NCBI GenBank assembly: GCA_032716605.1
Contig: CM064501.1
Coordinates: 20,688,687 to 20,752,686 of the forward strand
Direction of reading: 5' to 3'
Length of the DNA stretch: 64,000 nucleotides
Source: Paralithodes platypus
Taxonomy: Eukaryota > Arthropoda > Malacostraca > Decapoda > Lithodidae
Shown here: piece by piece, positions 55,467-64,000 of the stretch
Layout: each line of letters begins with the position of its first letter
How positions within the stretch are numbered: position 1 is the first letter of the stretch
The notes under the pieces: generated by a model
Told to the model about the DNA's origin: nothing
The model's input: only the letters and a program-made list of their open reading frames with translations
Database searches by the model: none
Position numbers and translations under genes: made by a program

Positions 55467-55932
55467 ATTACGTTTGTCGTTGAGGGATTGCTGGCTGGGG
55501 TGTTCTGAAAAACTAATGGAGTAGTGTAAGGTTGAGTCGTCTGTGTATGAATGGATGGGAATTGAGGTACAGTTGAGATCATTTATAAAAATTAGAAAGA
55601 GAATAGGAGATAGGACAGAGCCCTGAGGAACACCGGAGTTTATAGAGTGAGGAAGTGAACAATGGCCGTCCACAGCCGCGGCTATGGAACGGCCGGAAAA
55701 GAAATTAGAGACAAAGGCACAGATGGAGGGATAGAAACCGAAGGAGGGTAGTTTAGAAATTAAAGATTTGTGCCAGACTCTATCGAAGGCTTTCGATAAG
55801 TCTAGTGCAATAGAAAAAGTCTCACCGAAGTCCCGAAAGGAGGATGACCAAGAGTTAGTAAGATATGAAAGAAGATCACCAGTAGAGCGACCCTTAAGGA
55901 AGCCATACTGGCGATCTGAGAGCAGATTGTCC
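55467..55932 (-). pseudogene. LINE RT part (split by element E), 5'-truncated
   Basis: Minus-strand frames give DNLLSDRQYGFLKGRSTGDL, then IALDLSKAFDRVWHKSL with the first catalytic Asp, SGVPQGSVLSPILFLIFIND, and SYTDDSTLHYS in the catalytic position (YADD changed to YTDD). The frame then meets the ATTAC duplication at 55467 and continues at 40186. The LINE starts at 55932, directly at GGTA, so it is truncated before the endonuclease. Apart from the change at the YADD box, this segment is open. Confidence 0.92.
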
Positions 55933-56277
55933 GGTAATGACCGCGGGTTACTCCTTCAGCGCCCCCAGGGATGGGATGTAGCTCTCTTGGCTCCAGCAAA
56001 ACAACCGCTACCTTTGAGCCACAGCGTTGTTCAATTTGCTGGATGGTAGAGACTATGTTGGTCGTAATTTCAGACGCTTAGACCATCTCGTGGATGTCAT
56101 TGCCTCCCAAATAGAGAATAGTCAAATTGTGAGGCCAATCCAACACACGATTCAGTCTCCGGTCCGTTGAGATATTACGGGCTCAACCCCTGGGGCTTGA
56201 AAGCATCGTATCTCACAATTAATGACCCTAAAATGTCGCGGGATCAAACTGTGTCCCACAAACGCAACCTTAAACAT
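55933..56277 (-). pseudogene. SGNH-hydrolase-like pseudogene, N-terminal part
   Basis: From an ATG at 56277 the minus strand reads MFKVAFVGHSLIPRHF, then after a frameshift (56104-56190) LTILYLGGNDIHEM, a stop, and KVAVVLLEPRELHPIPGGAEG. GHSL and GGND correspond to blocks I and III of SGNH/GDSL hydrolases, and the spacing fits. Such domains occur in host esterases and in retroelements: the esterase of CR1/L2-type ORF1s, and Ngaro-type DIRS elements. Which source applies cannot be told here. It is decayed by a frameshift, a stop and the LINE insertion. Confidence 0.7.
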
Positions 56278-57010
56278 CACCGCTATTGTGGTAGCAGGGA
56301 CCCCAACGGTGTAGAAAAACCCGGCCTTATCTAAACGCCTAGCCTATTCGTCAAATGTGGAGGATTATGTGGTTAATTATATCCTTTATTTTATTGAACA
56401 AAAATAAAAATAAAAGTTAAATAATTGATAGCCTACCTTATGGCATGGATATAATAAGATGACTATGGTTAGCCAGTTGTCTCAAACCATGATAGCCTAT
56501 CTATCAGAAGCCCTAACTAAACATTGTATACATGGCCATCTATAATTATCAATGACTTAGCTATATCTAGGGTCTTGGCGTAGTTTCAGAGAAATTCCGT
56601 CTTCGATAGGAAGGGTTAATGTCCAGGCCTGGAGTGGGTAATGTTGCGGGAGGTCAAGGAAGCACGTCTTGACTGTTCAGATGTATTTTAGCTTCTGGTC
56701 GTAATTTAAATTTTCCGACTCTAAGTAAAATATATACAATTTTTTTTACCTAGGGTTCATTCCCTCTTCACTTAATCATATAAACGAAAATAAGCGTTTT
56801 GCTATATAAATATTAATGCAAATATTGTTTTACAACGATTTAGTAAACATATTATCCAGGAGTTCAGGATATTACAGCAAATTGTGGATCGCGTCTGCGA
56901 TCGTGGGAAATTCAAAACTGATCCCAAATACAGTACCTCTTAATTTAATCATATGAGGTTTTATAACTAAATAAACTAAGCCAAGGTAATCTTATGCAGT
57001 TCTATATTAC
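56278..57010. other. Non-coding sequence
   Basis: From about 56370 the sequence is AT-rich. No repeat boundary or gene was seen. The first ~70 bases may belong to the SGNH frame upstream (RLDKAGFFYTVGVPATT). Confidence 0.4.
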
Positions 57011-59084
57011 TTAACCCAGCAAGTGCTGAAACACTAATAAGAGTTCTACCGCTGCGCTGCGGAACCCCTTATATAATCCCGGTTTTTGAACGTGTACCTA
57101 AACTGCGGTCTTACAGCCAGGCGGCTACAAATTGGTGCGAGTGTAGTACGACTTGGCACCTCTCGATACCACCACCCCACACGCTCGGCCCGCACACAGG
57201 CAAGCGGTACACACGCATGCACGTACACACGCATTGGAGCCTACACCACCCTCACGCTCTCGCCCTGATGACACAACCAGCCCTCCTTCTGGTGGTGTCA
57301 GCAGCCGTGGAAGGCAGAGAGTGGCTGCCAAAGACCCTAGCTACCATTATTACGGCACGAGTAGGTCCGAGGACAAGGAACCTGCACGTAAAACACGTGC
57401 AAGCAAGGGCACTGCACAGAGTCATTGTCTTTCTGGGACACTGCCAACACCACCCCGGCAACTGCTACCACCACTACCACCACCACTGCCACCACTACCA
57501 CCGACGCAGGAGGCCGCCCTTGGGCTGCAGGACCTGCGGGGGCCACTGGGAAGACAGGGAAGGGCATGGGTAAAAACACTTTTACCTCTGCCACCGTGCC
57601 ACCACCACCACCACCACCAGCCACCCCTGCCGCCTCTGCCGGCCCTTCTGCCCCTGCCACTGCCCCTGCCCCTGCCAAAGGGAAGAAAGGGACGAAGGGC
57701 AAGGCGACAAAGGTGACAGGGACTACCATAATATTGCCATCCAGGACCTCTGCCATCCAGGACCTGCCGACGCTGCCCCTGCCGGCCCTTCTGCCCCTGC
57801 CCCTGCCCCTGCTCCTGGCCCTGCCAAAGGGAAGAAAGGGACGAAGGGCAAGGCGACAACGGCGACAGGGACAACAATAATTGCACATACAGCTGGCTGA
57901 CCTTGGCTTGCCAGCGACTCACAGACACAACTTCCCTCCCTCCCACGGTCCACCCACCCACCCACCAACCACACCTCTCCCATAACCTCTGTTTCCGCCT
58001 GTAAACTCTCTCATAATTCGCTTATATGTCGCATATTTGGTCTATATGCAGCATATTCCTTGGTATATGGGTGGCCTACATACGTACACATACTTTATAT
58101 AGCATGAGAGTGCTGAAAATACGATATATATACGTGATATTTCAGCCAGCACACCGTGTACTCGTCTTACCTTCCCGCCTAAACTCTCTACCTGTGTTCC
58201 CGCCTCTAAACTCATTCAGAATTCGCTTATATGTCGCATATTTGGTCTATATGTGGCATATTCCTTGGTATATGGGTGGCCTACATACGGACACATACGT
58301 ACACATATGTACACATACTCTACATAGCACAACAGTGCTCAAAATAGGATAAATACGCGGAATTACGCCATAACCCACCCTCTCCTCCTACCCCCTGGGC
58401 ACGTGAATATTCACCAGGGAAATCTTGCCGCGCGATGCCATTCGCTCCACTTTTTTCAACTACGGACCGCCCCGCCCCCAGAAATTTGTTGTGGGGTCAA
58501 ATATATATGGCTCGATGCGCGCGAACATTCCCTACACGTTGATGTACTTTTCATCGATATTTGCAAGGGGCGCCTAAATCGTCATACCTCCGCACAGGGA
58601 TGCCTGTTTACTATAGGGCCGGGCTGTGCAGCGGAGAGTATTAATTATTCTTTACAATATTTACAATCACCAGGTTCTGGTAGGAAATGGTTCACTCTAA
58701 TGAGGTTACCCTAAATGAAGGTTATTGCTAACACTTCCCAGATACTGGTGTAGTTAAATTATTTCTCACAGATCTATTGTATCTGGCCTCCTCCTCCACA
58801 CCTCTCAAAATAAGGATAAATCTGGGGAAAATACCTCATTTTAGAGTAGTTTCCCTTCTACTTGCAAGATCTTTGCAAGACAACCCGTTGTCGAACAAGG
58901 ATGTTTCAGATGTCATTGGAAAGATCTATTATCGTCCTTTCACGGATATATAATTGTATTACGCTCTGGCTCTTGTTTATGCATGAAAAATAGCATGGAA
59001 TGATGCTGATTTTTGGTAAATATAGCCTACCTGCCAGGCGCTACGGTGATACACACACACCAGCCAGCCGGTAAAGAGTTAAAA
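57011..59084 (+). mobile_element. Possible TTAA-bounded element with low-complexity coding
   Basis: TTAA followed by CCCAGCAAG at 57011 and TTAA preceded by GGCTGGCTGG...GTAAAGAG at about 59081 could be ends of a piggyBac-type element, but their inverted similarity is weak. Inside, plus-strand frames at 57153-57900 are Pro/Ala/Lys-rich, with a tandem repeat (57630-57735, 57775-57890) encoding AKGKKGTKGKAT in both copies and ending AHTAG at 57900. One frameshift lies between the repeats. No transposase motif was recognised. Confidence 0.3.
57985..58345. repeat. Direct repeat of ~140 bp
   Basis: TTCGCTTATATGTCGCATATTTGG, TATTCCTTGGTATATGGG and TGGCCTACATACG occur twice (about 58016-58090 and 58220-58296), offset by about 203 bp. 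They are separated by partly diverged sequence with CATAC-rich words. Confidence 0.85.
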
Positions 59085-59442
59085 TATATAATACACTATC
59101 CAAATAAATAAGAAATAATAAAAATACTTACGAAATAACACTTTATAATAATTAATCCTACCATAATTAATCTTAATCATAATTACTCATATTAAATAAT
59201 AATAATTAATAAAATAATTAACAATAATTACACATAATTTATCATAATAATCATTAGAAAATTAAATACGATCTGCAAGTGAGCAGTCTGAGTTGCCTGA
59301 TTTATTCGAAGGGAAAGACAAACGAGCAACAACAGACAGCCAAAATCCTACAAAAGACTTGAGAATCATAAAAACTCACTGTTACCACTCAGGTCATGCG
59401 AGCCACCTGCTTCGTGGCCGCCAGGGTCGTAACAATAAATAA

Positions 59443-59473
<31 letters not shown>

Positions 59474-59475
59474 CA
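59085..59475. other. AT-rich sequence, LTR-like end and (TA)n
   Basis: Positions 59085-59270 are AATAAT-rich. GGGTCGTAACA at 59420 equals the terminal bases of the element-strand end of the B LTR, so it may be a diverged solo LTR end, but nothing else matches. A (TA)n tract is at 59445-59474. Confidence 0.35.
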
Positions 59476-59479
59476 GTAT

Positions 59480-59960
59480 ATATCACTTCACTTCATTTCC
59501 ACCCCCAGGTAGGCTTTTCAGCCTGTCAGTGAGAAGCATTGCTGCCGCCATTCCACTCTGTCATAGTACACAACATCTTTGCGAAGTCTATCCAATCTTC
59601 CAATCCTGTACTTTTTAAATATTTCCTGCATGCTATCCTTCCATCTGTTTCTTGTGTCTTCCAGCAGGTCTTCTCCCATCAGCCTCCCAGTCGAAAGCTA
59701 ACTTGGGAATCCTTTCTTCGTCCATTTGCTCCAGCAGCCCCAGCCATCTCAGTTTTGCTTGTTCAAATTTATGTTGTTAAGGGTATTACATCTAGGTTTC
59801 TTTGATTTTCTTCATTCCGTATTCTATCCCTCCTGGTCTTTCCCAGAATAACTCGTATGGGCTCAATTTCTGCTGCCACTTGTCTTATAATTATCTGCAG
59901 TATTTAAAGCCAATGTTTCAGCTCCGTATATTTATGTTGGGATTAGAACAGTGTTATATA
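59480..59960 (-). pseudogene. RTE-like LINE 3'-end relic
   Basis: Minus-strand fragments in shifting frames read FEQAKLRWLGLLEQMDEERI, ADGRRPAGRHKKQ and GRLDRLRKDVVYYDRVEWR. The pattern RW.G.L.RM...R.P......G.R..GR...... and then DR..WR is typical of the C-terminal end of RTE/BovB-type ORF2. An upstream segment (YGAETLALNT) fits the same protein. Decay is advanced, with many stops. Confidence 0.65.
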
Positions 59961-60388
59961 ATTATATTAATCTTTTGACTTCTTTTGGGATATATTTTTC
60001 TTTCAGGAGTTCTAATACGGAAGCTGGTAGGTGTACATTATTCCTTGTTTGTCATGTGATGATATTTGCTTTGGACAAAACTGGTAAGACCTTATAACAA
60101 AATCTGAACATAAATATTCAGGGTAATTCTGCATAAGTACAACTCCTGTTATTTTAGTTTTTTTTTTTTAATTTCTGTAATTTAATGCTTTGTAAGTGTG
60201 TATTATATAGTTAGAAAGTTAGGAAGGCACTATTTATTAGCATTTGCATTGTTAATTGTAATTCCGATACCCCAACAATGTAGGGGAGAGTTTGGGAATG
60301 CGGGGTTTTGGGTGGAGTAAAAATAGCGGTATTATGGGAATAACTCTAAAAATATAATAAAGAAAATTGAAAAAAAAAAAATGTAGAA
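59961..60388. other. Non-coding sequence
   Basis: AT-rich unique sequence. I saw no gene or repeat boundary. Confidence 0.4.
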
Positions 60389-60860
60389 ATCCGAGCTAAG
60401 TTTTGGCAAAATTTGGCTCGGATCTGGCCATTTTTCAGTCATAAAAGGGCAAAATTGGAAAACAAAGTTGGCTCGGATTTGACCCTTTTTCAGTTGAAGA
60501 AAACCCAAAAATGTGAAAATCCGAGCCAACTTTTTATTTGGCTCGGATTTCACGGGGTGGAGTGGGTAATAGCATTCTAAAAATAGTCAACTTTGAGGAG
60601 ACATTAGCCTAACCTAATAATCTTACCTAACCCATCCTAGTATTATGGGTGGGGGTTACCGCCCCCACACCCCCGCTGGTTGGGTAAAAGTGCTAATGGT
60701 AGAAATCCAGTTGCGGTAGAGTGAGTAATAGCCTGTGTTATAATAATCAAGTCAACTTTGAGAAGACATTAGCCTAACCTAACAACATTACCTAACCTAT
60801 CCTAGTATTATGGGTGGGGGCTGCCACCCCCACACCCCCGCTGGTTGGGTAAAGGGGCCC
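60389..60860. repeat. ~420-bp interspersed repeat, first copy
   Basis: The unit has CGAGC.AAGTTTTGGCAAAA, ATTGGAAA(A)CAAA.TTGGCTCGGATTT-type words, then GGGGTGGAGTGGGTAATAGC, TTTGAGGAGACATTA, CCTAACCTAA, TATTATGGGTGGGGG and CCCCCGCTGGTTGG. Part of the unit recurs at once (60710-60860). The second full copy is at 61288-61710. Confidence 0.8.
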
Positions 60861-60870
60861 TCACACAGTC

Positions 60871-61066
60871 AGGAGTGCGAGCTAGTGGGAGTCTGACAGG
60901 AGTCGCTAGGAGTCGCTAGAGTCACTAGAAGTCATCGATTTTCACCGCGAGCGAGTGGGAGTCTAATAGGAATCGCTAGAGTCACTAGGAGTCATAGATT
61001 TTCACCGCGAATAGGCCCGCGAGTCCGAATTTTCCCCTACTCCTAGTGACTCTAGCTCGCACTCCT
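60871..61066. repeat. Foldback with 15-bp inverted ends
   Basis: AGGAGTGCGAGCTAG at 60871-60885 is exactly inverted at 61052-61066. Internal GAGTCGCTAG/GTCACTAG words repeat. A GGGGCCCTCACACAGTC start just outside the left arm resembles a transposon terminus but has no partner on the right. Confidence 0.7.
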
Positions 61067-61287
61067 TAACAGTGGAAAGAACACAGTATTATGGGACATA
61101 CCTTACTTCGGCAACGAGATGGCCGAGAAGTTCACAACAATAACATTAGTGCGGCGGCGGATGCAAGTTAAAATAAGATATCCTCGTATTTAATACCCAT
61201 TACTTTGCGGAAGTGTACACCTATGGGAACAAATCTGAATCTTTATGTTACTTTGATATCACCCATTACGATTGCGCTGTCCGGGCT

Positions 61288-61710
61288 CCGAGCCAAGTTT
61301 TGGCAAAAGTTGGCTTGGATTTGTGCATTTTTGAGATTCAAAGAAGGGTAAAATTGGAAACAAAATTGGCTCGGATTTTACCCTTTTTCAGATGAAGAAA
61401 ACCACAAAATGTGAAAATTGGAGCCAACTTTTGTCAAAAGTTGGTTCGGATTTCATGGGGTGGAGTGGGTAATAGCCTTCTAAAAATAGTCATCTTTGAG
61501 GAGACATTAAACTAACCTAACAACCTTACCTAACCCATCCTAATATTATGGGTGGGGGCGGCCGTCCCCACACCCCCGCTGGTTGGATAAAAGTGCTAAC
61601 GGTAGAAATCCAGTTGGGGTGGAGTGAGTAATAGCCTAGCCTATGTTATAATAATCAAGTCAACTTTGAGAAGACATTAGCCTAACCTAACAACCTTACT
61701 TAACCTGTGA
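61288..61710. repeat. ~420-bp interspersed repeat, second copy
   Basis: Same order of words as at 60389-60860, roughly 900 bp away and in the same orientation. Divergence is visible, for example GGCGGCCGTCCCC in place of GGTTACCGCCCCC. Confidence 0.8.
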
Positions 61711-61722
61711 TATATTGAAATT

Positions 61723-62035
61723 GTGGTGGTCGAGTGGTGAGCACGCTCACGTGTGAATCTGCAAGACCCGGGATCGAATCCCTGCCACAGCGGACATTTA
61801 GTGGGTGTGGTAGTACGTCCTAGCATGTTTCACATGCTCGCACCCAGTCAGGGAACATCCTGACGATGTATACATACTAAACACACATAACAAAGCCACT
61901 CCAACAGCTTCCTCTCTCTCCAACAGCCCTTCTCCCCTCTCTACACGCTTCAGAAAAATAGGAAAAGTAGAATGTAAATAAGAGGTGCCGTTGCAAATGC
62001 TTATTCCTCAATACTTCATCTGATCTGATCTAGGC
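61723..62035 (+). mobile_element. tRNA-derived SINE
   Basis: A box (TGGTCGAGTGG at about 61729) and B box (GGGATCGAATCCC, 61769-61781) are followed by CCTGCCACAGC, which can pair with the start TTGTGG. A non-tRNA body follows and ends in a short TCTGA repeat near 62017. The tRNA half is the best tRNA-like sequence in the window, but the body and tail mark it as a SINE. Confidence 0.75.
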
Positions 62036-62281
62036 TATATTTATAACAATTGTTAGTGAATAACCTTCATGGGCAAACAGCTTGGCTGTGGAATCTATGA
62101 TAGGTTGAAGTGGTGCCCTGGCCAAATCCGAGGCAACCTGTTGACATGTTATTGTGTTTTGACTCTTAAATATTGGAAATAAATGTTTGGCAAAAGTGGC
62201 TGTGATGTTCACATGTTGGGTGCTTTGCAAGTCATCTGTATTGAAATTGTAGAGTTATTCCCCTACTACCCAAAATCTCCC
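62036..62281 (-). other. Unassigned segment with a short open frame
   Basis: A 66-codon minus-strand frame (62030-62230, ...QQVASDLARAPLQPIIDSTAK...) has ordinary amino-acid composition but no motif I recognise and no splice context I trust. It could be an exon or relic. Confidence 0.2.
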
Positions 62282-64000
62282 TGTTATGCCCTGATTTTAA
62301 TCAGGTTTTAACGTATTGGTTAAGGTGAGTTCTTTCAAGACTGGGACTTCATAGTTCATACAATACATGCAAAGAAACAATAGAGCATACATATAACACT
62401 TAAATAATATTTAAGAACAGTTTATTCATCTTAAACTCTACGAACATACATTTGAGTTGATACTGAGAACACGGGAATTAAAATTGATACAACAGGATAC
62501 TAATGTCTTCGAGCACAAGCGAGGATCTAGATGGAGCTCAGGTATAATATTAAGTTAGATTAACTGCTTATTTTCACTTGGGGTAATCGGAGAATTTAGA
62601 GTTTACTGAGGAGTTAAAAAGGATTGAGTATTGACTGGATATTCAGAGAAGATATCGTTGTTTACTATAATGAACGAAGTTAGTCTAAATAATACATACA
62701 TATATATAACTTCGTTACTGTCACCTTGCACACTGGAGCATAGAAATTAATAAGATCAATCATTGTGGACTCTAACTAGGTTATACTTATTCACGGTTAC
62801 ATATTGCCATAGTCGATACTTGTGGACTGGATTTTACAACATTGGTACTCTAACTATGTAACCCTTGTATGAATTGCACAGAGTCGATATTTGTAGACTC
62901 TAACTATGTAACACTTGTATGAATTGCACAGAGTCGATATTTGTAGACTCTAACTATGGACACCAGCGCACTGGTGTGGATTTTATTGAGTCGATATGAA
63001 GAACTCTAACTTTCTTAGCCTCGTCACTGGCTTTAGCTTCTTCAGGTTTTTCTATAAGATTCCAACAAGGGCACTGGGAATAATAGCTGGTTTCTGGTAC
63101 TTGTAGTCTTCTGAGTCTCCGTGGGCCGTCTAGGTTGGCCTGTCGTGTGAAGTAGTGAGTTACAGATGGACTAATTGGTTTGGGATCTTGAATGAGGTTA
63201 CACAATTATTATTTATGTGTTGAGTACCTCATCGAACTAACGCGAGCATATACAGTTGTGACTTATGGATGCTCGTCTGTTCTGACCTTTATATTAGTCG
63301 TTGATGAAGTGCTGTTCAGGTACTCTTGATGAAGGGTCTTAAATCTAGTGCCACAGTGTTGACGAATTAGCACTAGAATGGGCTAACGCGAGAAAACCCG
63401 ACTGCCTCTGACCTTTATAAGAGGTTCAAAGCACTCATTTGTTAATCGTGACAGTGCACAGATCAACACTGATTCCTCCACAGGATCAGTAACTCCTCAG
63501 TCTAGCGGGATAGGTCGGCTGTGGCTGTAGTACCCCCTGCCAAAATAGAGTTAAGTCTAGTGCAGGACTTCGGGATGCTGAAAGTCAAGTCATAAGACTT
63601 TGTAACTCCTTAGACTAGCGGGATGGGTCGGCTGTGGCCGTAGTATCCTCTACCAGAATAGAGTTAAGTCTAGTGCAGGACTTCGGAGTGCCGAAAGTCA
63701 AGTCATAAGACTTTGTAACTCTTTGGACTAGCGGGATGGGTCGGCTGTGGCCGTAGTATCCTCTACCAGAATAGAGTTAATGCTTATGCAGAGCTTCAGG
63801 GTGCCGAAAGCCAAGTCATAAGACTTTGTAACTCTTTGGACTAGCAGGATAGGTCGGCTGTGGCCATAGTATCCTCTACCAGAATAAAGTTAATGCTTAT
63901 GCAGAGCTTCGGGATGCCAAAAGCCAAGTCATAAGACTTTGTAACTCTTTAGACTAGCGGGATAGGTCGGCTGTGGCCATAGTATCCTCTACCAGAATAG
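62282..64000 (-). mobile_element. Element D LTR (C family), runs off window
   Basis: Starts TGTTATGCCCTG, with no primer site to its left, so it is a 3' LTR of a minus-strand element or a solo LTR. It is collinear with the C LTR for over 1 kb, including AGAGTC/GACTCT units (62690-63015), GTGGGCCGTC, and GTTCAGGTACTCTTGAT with GGGCTAACGCGAG. It diverges where the 113-bp array starts. Confidence 0.85.
63491..64000. repeat. 113-bp tandem array in the D LTR
   Basis: Starts of AACTC.TT.GACTAGCGGGAT lie at 63491, 63604, 63717, 63830 and 63943, an exact 113-bp period. Each unit carries GGTCGGCTGTGGC, TACCAGAATAGAGTTAA and CAAGTCATAAGACTTTGT. The AGTCATAAGACTT part is a short palindrome. The array is still running at the window end. 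The C LTR lacks it, so the array arose within family D. Confidence 0.95.

Noticed and set aside
57153..57900. Host gene with Pro/Lys-rich product
   Set aside because: Open in three plus-strand frames and on the minus strand because of composition. A frameshift separates repeats, and no domain is seen.
60770..60800. Interstitial telomeric repeat (CCTAA)n
   Set aside because: Only two or three pentamers in tandem, and they are part of an interspersed repeat unit.
61723..61795. Functional tRNA gene
   Set aside because: A and B boxes are present, but the anticodon arm is poor and a SINE body with a repeat tail follows.
63491..64000. CRISPR-like array
   Set aside because: The repeats are contiguous 113-bp units without spacers, within a eukaryotic LTR.

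Overview
The window is eukaryotic DNA, about 64 kb, made almost entirely of nested transposable elements. I found no confident host protein-coding gene, no rRNA and no intact tRNA gene. The mix of element types suggests an arthropod, most likely a decapod crustacean: gypsy-like LTR retrotransposons with very long LTRs, jockey/RTE-type LINEs, a piggyBac transposon with TTAA-flanked derivatives, abundant (TA)n, and tRNA-derived SINE heads. The species cannot be fixed from sequence alone.

Layout. Positions 1-7343 hold a decayed minus-strand Ty3/gypsy-like element (A): 3' LTR end, a third ORF, pol and gag. A second LTR element (B, 7344-28642, minus) follows. Its left LTR carries a 438-bp TTAA element and an 8.8-kb piggyBac transposon (8215-17020). 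Its coding part (18784-22601) is an internally deleted gag-pol. Its right LTR is interrupted by a 3.3-kb LINE (23771-27118). Positions 28643-32978 hold a second fragment of A, (TA)n, a LINE relic and a SINE. Positions 32979-37036 are the 3' LTR plus third ORF of another A-like element (C), whose LTR carries a 5'-truncated LINE with target duplication. Positions 37037-38803 hold TTAA elements and a BEL/Pao-like gag remnant.

The clearest nest runs from 39440 to 56277. An SGNH-hydrolase-like reading frame was interrupted by a LINE. That LINE was interrupted by a full gypsy-like element (E, 40187-55466, LTRs about 3.56 kb, target duplication ATTAC). The 5' LTR of E was then interrupted by a TTAA element. 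Each junction can be read from the sequence. Positions 57011-62281 hold a possible TTAA element with a low-complexity Lys/Pro-rich reading frame, an RTE-like relic, a duplicated 420-bp repeat and a SINE. Positions 62282-64000 are an LTR of the C family (D), running off the window into a 113-bp tandem array.

How the parts work together. Elements A, C and E share an organisation in which a third reading frame follows pol and runs through the polypurine tract into the 3' LTR. Element B appears to have RNase H as its last pol domain and an integrase-type C-terminal tail ahead of reverse transcriptase, like the Gmr1 group of Ty3/gypsy elements. The piggyBac transposase is a two-exon gene, now broken by a frameshift and a 2.1-kb inverted-repeat insertion. 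Its intron and 3' flank are filled with palindromic units embedded in (TA)n. Five TTAA-flanked non-autonomous elements with CC-starting termini are plausible substrates of such transposases.
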